From Hyposmocoma kahamanoa (Eukaryota; Arthropoda; Insecta; Lepidoptera; Cosmopterigidae), in NCBI RefSeq assembly GCF_003589595.1, contig NW_020654422.1, positions 5,995,039 to 6,059,038 of the forward strand: a stretch of DNA of 64,000 nucleotides. Direction: 5' to 3'. Of the stretch, positions 56,949 to 64,000 are shown piece by piece. The notes beneath the pieces are model-generated. The model had not been told where the DNA came from and ran no database searches. It saw only the letters and a list, made by a program, of their open reading frames with translations. The stretch's first letter is position 1; each line of letters starts with the position of its first letter. Both the position numbers and the translations under genes were made by a program.

Positions 56949-58263
56949 TACCTAGTCTTGCCATAAATATTGTAATAAAGAAAAAAATATATTTTTTAAC
57001 TGAAAATAACATTTATTACTTTCATAGTGTGTTAGTTTAATACATAAATATACAACAATTAAAAATATAAAAAGCGAATAATATTCGAAGTGGTTTCCAT
57101 TGGCTGCAATACAGTCCTTTAAACGTTGAGGCCAGTTATCAATAGAAGCACGCACTCTTTCCATGGGAAAATTCTTCACTGCCAATCGTATAGATTGTTT
57201 TAGGGACTCCAAATTATCATGGCGTTTAGAGCAAGCTGAACTCTCTAAAACTGACCATAAATCATAATCCAGCGGATTAAGATCGGGACTAGACGACGGC
57301 CAGTCTTCAGCTCTGATGAAGTCCGAAACGTTCGCTTCCAACCAAGACTGCGTGGACCGAGCTTTATGACCCGGCGCCGAGTCTTGCTGGAAGGACCATA
57401 CTTGGTTATTGAACATGGTGATGTTAAGGGGCTTAACTACCTTCTCAAGAATGGTATCTTGATACACTTGTGCCGATGTTTTGATACCTTTTTCACAAAA
57501 ATATGGCTCAGTCACTCCTTCATAGCTAACACCCCACCAAACCATCACTGAAGTCGGATAATGTCCACGTTGCACTCTGTCGACTAATTGGGAAGCTTCC
57601 TTAGAACTTTGAGCATAAATACGGTCATTTTGTTTGTTAAAATGTTGCTCAATTGTAAAAATTTTCTCATCCGTAAACAAAATTTTTCTGTGACCTCCCT
57701 TTGCGTACCGCTTCAGTAGTTGTTTCGATTTTACCACCCTATTCTTCTTTAAATTATCAGTTAAGAAATGACCAGTGCGTCTCTTATAGGCTGCAAGTCC
57801 TAAGTCATCTTTTAAAATACGCGACATGGTTCTAGGTGCTATCTTCATATCCCGAGATAAAATCTTTTGCTTTCAGACAGGATTTCTTCGAATTCTTTCC
57901 CTTACTGCTTTGACCACCTTTTTCGTACGAACACTACGTGGACGGCCAGATCTTTTTCTGTCACAAACAGAGGAAGTCTCATTGTACCTATTAATAGCCC
58001 GGTACACAAACATTTTACTAATACCAAGTGTATGGAGAGTTTTAAAAATTGCATTTGGCTCCATTCCTACTTTGTGTAATGCAATCACAGCGATTCGATT
58101 CTCTTTATCACCCCACTCCATTTTAATATCGCAAAATATTGTACAATGTATTGGCGCCAAAATGAGAAAACACAATGAACAATCGTATAAAAATGACAGA
58201 TTCGAAATTCAAATGTAATATTTTTTTATTTTTAAGTGTAATAGTATTTATGGCCAGACTAAG
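56949..58263 (-). mobile_element. maT-type Tc1/mariner element (DD37D), near intact
   Basis: About 1.3 kb. Inverted ends CTAGTCTTGCCATAAATA at the left and, complemented from the right, TTAGTCTGGCCATAAATA. TA lies at both borders. The minus strand carries a single transposase frame with one stop (next entry). It sits inside a family F repeat whose two halves flank it, and uninterrupted F copies elsewhere in the window give the empty site. Confidence 0.95.
56952..58121 (-). pseudogene. maT transposase with one in-frame stop
   Basis: Reads from the likely start MEWGDKENR (58121) through a first helix-turn-helix (IAVIALHKVGMEPNAIFKTL), a GRPRS linker and a second DNA-binding region, then the DDE domain. 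The only disablement is TGA at 57873-57875, after IRRNPV; the same frame resumes at once (KQKILSRDMKIAPR). In the downstream 298-codon part the catalytic residues are D60 (LFTDEK), D156 (FQQDSAPGH) and D194 (LNPLDYDLW). Thirty-seven residues separate the last two, the DD37D spacing of the maT group. All three are present. The extreme C-terminus is hydrophobic and runs into the inverted repeat at 56952, so the natural stop may lie a little earlier. Confidence 0.93.
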
Positions 58264-58264
58264 T

Positions 58265-58330
58265 ATTTGTTTTTTCAACCAAACCAACGTTTCGTGTCCT
58301 TTACAGGTCCCATGGTCGCGAGTGACTGAG
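58265..58330 (+). repeat. Family F repeat, right part of the split copy
   Basis: TATTTGTTTTTTCAACCAAA and CCAACGTTTCGTGTC continue family F exactly from the maT right border, then CTTTACAGGTCCCATGGTCG as at 54.2 and 60.4 kb. Confidence 0.78.
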
Positions 58331-58380
58331 GTGGTAAAGTGATCACCAGTTATGTCTAATATTAATGCAAATCACCCTAT

Positions 58381-58632
58381 TTTTAACCGACTTCAAAAAA
58401 AGGAGGCGGTTCTCAATTCCACTGTACTTTCTTTTTTTTTTCATGTATGTTACGCGATAACTCCGGCCAGCATTTGTGAACCGATCTTGACGATACTTTT
58501 TTGTTGGAAAGAGGGTACCTTAGAAGAGGTCCCATTTAAATTTGAAGAAAATGTTCCACCTCTAAGGGTGGCAAACTAAGGGATGAATGACTTTTGAGGT
58601 TGGTTTTTAGTTCTCAGTACTGACCTTATTTT
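58381..58632 (+). repeat. Family G repeat
   Basis: AACCGACTTCAAAAAAAGGA, GGCGGTTCTCAATTCC, GTTACGCGATAACTCCGGCC, AAATTTGAAGAAAATGTTCC and the end TTTTGAGGTTGGTTTTTAGT. Confidence 0.8.
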
Positions 58633-59088
58633 AAAATTTCTATAAAATTCTTATTCATGTTCTGTAATATTCTAATTGTATTATCATTTTGTAGCTCTAA
58701 TGAAAATTCTTAATATTTTCTAAAGAACAGAGCAATTTAGATTCGAAAAAAATTTTTCATATTCAAAGTGTAACAATTGCAAAAACCTAAGAACTCTAGA
58801 AGGAAGCACAAAATATTTACTATGGCGAAAAGTACCTAAAGTAAAAGTACCAAAAAAGTACCTGTTAATATAGTAAATTTCAAATATGTGAAACAGTGAC
58901 TTCAAAGACGTCTCACAGTAAATTTTGCTTGTTTTGAAACATACAGCAGTTAAGATGTCAATAATTACAATTAAAATATTACAAAAAGAATTAACAACTT
59001 TAATTTGATCTGTCTATAATTAATGTGGCACTCAAACTCCTAACATTCCTCAAATAATTTCCTATAATTGCTTTGTTACTTAATAAGT
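58633..59088. other. No gene recognised
   Basis: AT-rich. A family F closing block (AACAATTGCAAAAACCTAAG) is visible at about 58773-58792. Confidence 0.45.
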
Positions 59089-59386
59089 TTAGCAGCAGTA
59101 CAACTCCTTGTGAAATAATTCGTCCAGGGAAGTACTGCCACATTACCTATTTCTGCTGCTAAGCAGTAATTAATAATTAAGCAGTAATTAAGTAAGTAAA
59201 GATATTAAATATAAGGGTACTAGTGAAATTACAAGCACTTAGGACTTGTCAACTTATGTCTCAAGGTGACGGGCGCAGATCATTGCGATTTAAAGCTCTG
59301 AGCGGCACTGCAACTGCTACGGACAGGCGTGTCGTTTAACACCAGGCTCACGTCTTGTTTGTCCCGTTACTTGATATAATAAAAAA
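59089..59386 (+). repeat. Family S2 repeat, full-length
   Basis: TTTAGCAGCAGTACAACTCC to CCGTTACTTGATATAATAAA. A 12-bp TTAAGCAGTAAT duplication lies inside at about 59160-59195. Confidence 0.88.
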
Positions 59387-59811
59387 GTAGACCTTAAAGA
59401 TGTGTAAAATAGTACATTTGCTACAAAAAAACTTTATAAAGCTAAATCCCAAGTAGGATAAAGCACAAAGTTAGCTTTATCTTCTGTAGTCGAAGGTCTG
59501 ACCACTATGCCACTGTAATGTAAAATAGGTATTCGACGATAGAAGATAAAACTTGTTCGTAGTCGGGTTCAAGTTTTCCTAACTTATTTTTTTATTTTGG
59601 GGTTTGAATTTGATGGATTTATAGAACTCTTGCAACCAGGATAAATCAAAATGATAATCTTTGTGTTAAAATCGACCAAGTTGTTTAAGAACTACAAGGC
59701 AACGTCCATAACAACTATATACATGTGAGTGTTAAAACCAATACCCTCCCTTTTGCTTTCTACGTAGTCGGGTCAAAAAGGTATAGCTAGTGAAATTCTT
59801 TAATTTCTGTG
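59387..59811. other. No gene recognised
   Basis: AAGATAAAACTTGTTCGTAG and GCTTTATCTTCTGTAGTCGA words lie near each other. Nothing classifiable. Confidence 0.3.
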
Positions 59812-59981
59812 CCTGTGCACATGGGACTTGTCAACCTATGTCTCAGGGTGACAGGGCGCAGTGGCAGTGTTCCTCAGATATTTGCGATTTAAAGATCTGA
59901 GTCGCACCGCAACTGCTATGGACAAGCGTGTCGCTTAATACCAGGCACACGACTTGTTTGTCCCGTCCCTTGGTATCATAA
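59812..59981 (+). repeat. Family S2 repeat, 5'-truncated
   Basis: GTGCACATGGGACTTGTCAA to CCGTCCCTTGGTATCATAAC. Confidence 0.85.
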
Positions 59982-60084
59982 CTAAAGGTGAAATCAGAAT
60001 GTTTTATTTGGAATCAAGAAAAGTAAGGTGTTTACAACACGTGTGTAGATAAAATTACTTGTACAACTCTGGCCTTGTCTATAA

Positions 60085-60330
60085 CTAACGCATTTGCATT
60101 TTGGTAACTTATTATTGGTTCCTAAAGTTGTTTTGCTGATAAAAAATGACAATTACTCTGATTTAGCTTAACAATAAAACTGAAACTGAAAAAGATATAT
60201 AAAAACAGCTTACAGGAGGTTGCAGATCTTATTATGCTAATTCCTACGTTAATATCTCAATTTCGCTAAAATGTCGATTACGTTAGTTATGATCACGAGG
60301 TCAGAATTATAATTACAATGCATTACAAAG
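60085..60330 (+). repeat. Dispersed repeat, pair with 23466-23715
   Basis: GCATTTGCATTTTGGTAACT, AACAATAAAACTGAAACTGA, TATCTCAATTTCGCTAAAAT and GTCGATTACGTTAGTTATG follow the order of the 23-kb copy. A family F-like border (TCAAACAGACCACTG, GTAGGTCCCATGGTCACGG) follows at 60355-60410. Confidence 0.6.
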
Positions 60331-60430
60331 CAGACATGATATTGCCACGCATATTTGTTTTTTCAAACAGACCACTGTGTCGAGCTCTTTGTAGGTCCCA
60401 TGGTCACGGTCATGGAGGACCCACTTTCGA

Positions 60431-61142
60431 ATGTGTAAGCGAATGTGTGTTTTCGAAGCAACCCTACGTACCTACTAGATACAAATGTTTTAAAACGATT
60501 TGACTGGTGTTTTCTCTTACTAAGTTATTTGGTTTCGTGCACTCAACTTGCCAGTAATATAGTTTCAGTTAATTTTGTTCAAATTTATAGAATCATATTC
60601 GCGCAAGCGGCATTCCTATGTGAATTTACCGTGACTACTTAGTCCACTGGAATGCAGTCATATAACGTTTACTTTGAAGCTTTTACCCTTCCTCAGTGTT
60701 GGCGAAACTATTTCAACCTCGTTGTTGTGGTGAGCATAATTTTTGCTGCCATTATCCAGAATGACATTCTTGACAAGCAACGTAAAGCTTAAAAGGTGAA
60801 ACAATCTCGACATTATAAAATGTGATGTTTAATAAAATATCTTCAACGTTATAACTATAATTTTACAAGCCTTTTTCCGTCCTTCCAGTTCTTCAATTTG
60901 ATAACTATCCTCGAATATATTTAATATTATTTTTTATATTAATTTTTTTTTTTTCGAATTGACTCGGTTGAAAAATTCGGTATCTATGTAAATAATCATA
61001 ATTAATTTGATGATTGTTTTTATTAATGCACTTTTGGTAGCCGGTTAGTCTCATGTAAGGAATAATAAGTATTTAACATCAAATATTTATATACCGCGTG
61101 CTGTGCGGTGCCTGCCTTCTGCCCAATTGATTGCGTTTTCTC
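60431..61142. other. No gene recognised
   Basis: Low-complexity T-rich tract at 60930-60955. No coding signal. Confidence 0.35.
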
Positions 61143-61305
61143 GTTTTTATTATTATTGATATGATACAAAGATCGAACAAAGACAAAGAATAATTCCTTC
61201 GATCCAACTGAACTCGAACGAGCATCTCCATCGTCCAATCGGATCGAAGGATTGTTCTTACTCTTTGTTCGATCTTTGTATCAATAATAATAGCAAAGTT
61301 GAGCA
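61143..61305. repeat. SINE-B fold-back (head to head)
   Basis: ATTATTGATATGATACAAAG and ATCGAACAAAGACAAAGAAT on the left are mirrored by TCTTTGTTCGATCTTTGTAT and CAATAATAATAG on the right. The centre contains remains of the tRNA-like B box (CTCGTTCGAGTTCAGTTGG on the minus strand) on the left copy only. Confidence 0.8.
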
Positions 61306-62330
61306 GTATTTTTACAAAAAAATATGAATATCACAGTATTAAAGACATCATATTCAATAAAAAAATATAAATGTTTCCTCACTTTCAATGTCGTGTATTA
61401 AAAAAAAAGTTTAAAAATCCTAGCATTATATTAATTACTATTCTATTAATACGAAAGACATATTTACTTTGTGTTCCTTATAACACAAATAAAACAAAAT
61501 CATTAACCGTAAATATATTTTGAAAGATTTACAGAAATTCGCAGTGACACGAAATCGAAGAAAAATCCGTGTGCACCTATAGTTCCATTGCAGAATAAAC
61601 TGCGTACATTTTGTGATAAAACGATGTCGTTACGGTAGGACAAGGCGTGATAGACGGCCGCGGATGTCCCTATCCACCGCTATCGACCGGCGCTGCCTGT
61701 GCCCCGGGTTATATGAATTACAGGATTATTTTGGACCTTTTAAAGAATGTTGCTAGTGTAAGTAGAACACGTACAGGCGTTTTATCAGGACTGCTGGCTG
61801 CGGTTGCTACTTTAACAACTCGCAGTTTGTTGTGCCGACTATACTTTTGCATATATTTATTCAAATACTGTATATATTTATGATAATAATTGCGTATGAC
61901 GTGTCACGTGCATGCTGTTACCGGGTCCACTAAAAATCAACGTCGAAGCAATTTCAGTGAGACGACAACAAATTAAGTGGGCGACGGATTCCCTAATAGC
62001 AAAACACACTATATAGCAATAGAGTTATTATGAGCTTTTTGTCACATAATTTATTTTATTAATTAAATTTAATAATTGAACTAATAATATTATTTAAACG
62101 AATAATATTATTTAAATAAATTATAATATGTTGGAGTCAATTATCGTAAACTTTAAACGTAAAATACAATACAATACAAATATTACATTACAATAACATT
62201 ACATACAAACAAATACATAATAAAACAAAAAAGTAAAAATGATAGATACAACAGGTTAACAGCAATAAGGCTATTGCTAATTGCTATTAAGTAACTGAAG
62301 TAAGAAAAAAATTGAAGTAAGATTATACAT
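61306..62330. other. No gene recognised; small GC-rich patch
   Basis: 61630-61720 is GC-rich with a 78-codon frame (61647-61883, +) of unknown identity. ATAATATTATTTAAA is repeated near 62080-62120. Confidence 0.35.
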
Positions 62331-62916
62331 ATAACCGCTCACGCGATGCGCTCCTCCTATCGCAGAATGGCGGCTATTTGGTTTCGCAAATTAGAAAAGG
62401 ATTCAGATTAAATTATTATTCTGCATTGCTAAATAAATACCCTCCGTACTACAACATCTCAAATAAAATGCAGTAATACACCGCAAATCCTGCACTTAAA
62501 AAGCACTAATGAAATTTTTGGTGTACTTTGATAAATATGACAATATTCCGTTTGAGTGGTTCTAACGTTTACCATGAAATTACTCCTTAAAGTATAGTTT
62601 ATAAACATTTATAATCAGGGTAAACTTAAAAAGCGCTACTTACGGTATGTTTTCAATAAATAAACACCGAAATCACCAGCCCAAACAATAACACACACGA
62701 TTGTCGTGACGTATTTTTGAAGTTGTTTATTTTTTTAAATGACAGACCCAGGCATTAAAAACTTTATGGTTTGCTAGAGTAGTTACCGAAATAGCAATTA
62801 ATATTAGTTGTTTTACCTGTTATAACTTTGATATCCGATCAATCGGTATAAAATCATCACCGGCACCTCTAGGTGTGGTAGGCGTCTACGGCTGCGTGTA
62901 TCGCGTGAGCGGTTAT
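62331..62916. repeat. M5 inverted-repeat element, intact arrangement
   Basis: 586 bp from ATAACCGCTCACGCGATGCG to the complementary end ATCGCGTGAGCGGTTAT. Non-coding. Internal blocks (GGCGGCTATTTGGTTTCGCA, CCGGCACCTCTAGGTGTGGT, the second partly palindromic) are shared with 20490-21080. No clear target-site duplication; superfamily not identified. Confidence 0.87.
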
Positions 62917-63429
62917 CACAGTAATAATAATATACAAAATTTAAAAGAGGTAAGATTAAGAGAAAATAATAATTAGAGTATAAGATAATGAGCTCTGAGT
63001 AAAGTTTTGAAAGATTCATTCGTCTTAGCGCATCTGATCGATTCAGGCAGAGATTTATACAGCTTGATGCTTCTTAAACCTTGAAGGAGTTAGAATAAAA
63101 GTTAGAAGAGTGGATAGGACAGTTTAAAGAAAGAGTAAGAGAAGACCGTAAGGTGCGACTGAGTGTAGTGCTATATACGAAACAATCTTGGAGGTAGGGA
63201 GAAGTGCATAGATTCTGCAACTGTTTTAGTTTATGGATACCTAAGAGCAACTTTACTTAGTTTAGGTATCACCTAGATTAATAGATTAACGTGCACTAAT
63301 AACCTTAATTAAAGTTATATAAACATACAATAATTTCACTGTTTGCGATAGTCTGGCGCATATATATAAATAAAAGGTTATTTAATAAAATTCATATATT
63401 TAAGTACAATTCTTATACCTATTAAACTT
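62917..63429. other. No gene recognised
   Basis: AT-rich transition into the LINE fragment. Confidence 0.3.
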
Positions 63430-64000
63430 ATCTTTATCTTCATTGAGTAGACCCTCAGATATGTCTATAGCATAGTCTACAATAGGCAGAAAGAGCGACT
63501 GTGCCAGACTGATTTTAGTCGGAATGGGTACAATATTTCCCAGACGTCAAAGGGACATGTAACCACCAAACGTCTTCCTACTAACCTCAGTGACCTGAGG
63601 TTGCCAAAGTTAAGTTCTCATCAAAAGTGACCTCAAGGTTCCTAACGGTGTCCCGTATAGGGATTTGATTACCATCGAATAAGATGGAAGGCAACGAGGC
63701 ATGATCGATCCGCGATATGAACCGGGGGCTGCCAATAATTACACTCTGGGTCTCGATAGGATTAAGCGAGTGATTTCAGGCGAGAATCCCCTCAAGATCC
63801 TTGATAGTATTACTAATGGCATTAGGTAAGTCGATTAGAGTGACCTATGAATAAATTTAAAGATAGAGCATATGTAGAGCTGGTATGAAGAAGTGAGTGA
63901 AGAGGTGATGGAATTGATGAAGATAGCAAACAGAAGAGGGGACAAACGCTACCCCGCAGGGTAGCACACTAGCAGTAAAATTACACCACGAAGAAAGTGA
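63430..64000 (-). pseudogene. LINE reverse transcriptase fragment (Jockey superfamily), runs off window
   Basis: The minus reading from the window end gives, across shifts, CPLLFAIFINSITSS (after the second RT motif), then LNPIETQSVIIGSPRFISRI, SILFDGNQIPIRDTVRNLEV TFDENL and, after a shift, VSRKTFGGYMSL, IPTKISLAQSLFLPIVDYA. This is the RT palm-to-thumb order. The YADD region is unreadable and stops are present. It continues beyond 64000. Confidence 0.82.

Larger units (their letters stand above)
41714..64000 (+). other. Probable first coding intron of TMTC (incomplete)
   Basis: Starts with the donor GTGAGT. No later stretch in either strand gave a readable TMTC continuation (expected to resume with a family sequence beginning R-L-N). 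All elements downstream therefore probably sit inside this intron. An overlooked short exon cannot be excluded by eye. Confidence 0.5.

Noticed and set aside
59400..59600. Possible further tRNA-headed SINE (TGGCATAGTGG on the minus strand)
   Set aside because: No B box at the right distance and no second copy.

Overview
This window looks like a stretch of insect nuclear DNA, most probably from a moth or butterfly (Lepidoptera). It is AT-rich and almost gene-free, and packed with old interspersed repeats. The lepidopteran call is an inference: it rests on several tRNA-headed SINE families, a DD37D (maT-type) transposon, mariner copies, and degraded fragments of Jockey/CR1-superfamily, RTE-like and R2/R4-clade LINEs. 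No species can be named from the sequence.

Only one host gene is recognisable. At 41418-41713 (+) lies the first coding exon of a TMTC protein (transmembrane and TPR-repeat O-mannosyltransferase; TMTC1-like). It begins with a good start context, carries an N-terminal membrane segment followed by an HDD motif and the family signatures NDFWG and SHKSYRPLT, and ends at a GTGAGT splice donor in phase 2. A likely 5' leader exon runs from an acceptor at 40826 into the start codon and contains two upstream ORFs. No further TMTC exon was found, so 41714-64000 is probably its first coding intron (over 22 kb) and 1-40826 is upstream DNA or a 5' intron.

Layout. 1-3 kb: microsatellite and dispersed repeats. 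3.1-6.5 kb: a three-layer nest, in which a LINE is inserted into a SINE and itself carries another SINE. 7.2-8.2 kb: truncated mariner. 9-19 kb: SINE copies, a MITE and an RTE-like LINE tail. 19.7-21.1 kb: a MITE inside a MITE, then a rearranged 590-bp inverted-repeat element. 24-29 kb: three further tRNA-headed SINE types, a fold-back MITE and hairpins. 29.5 kb: a tandem duplication. 32-38 kb: LINE RT tails, one splitting a SINE. 39-40.7 kb: MITEs next to the TMTC leader. 43-46 kb: tandem units, a GC hairpin and a near-complete mariner with a lost catalytic residue. 48-51 kb: LINE C-termini including two tandem R4-like copies. 53 kb: 11/22-bp tandem repeats. 57-58 kb: a maT transposon broken by a single stop, nested in another repeat. 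62-64 kb: an intact copy of the inverted-repeat element and a LINE RT running off the window end.

I found no operon, CRISPR, viral or defence system. The interest lies in nested insertions, where uninterrupted paralogous copies within the window show the empty site and give relative ages, and in a dispersed ~300-bp repeat ('family S2') present about 18 times in 64 kb.
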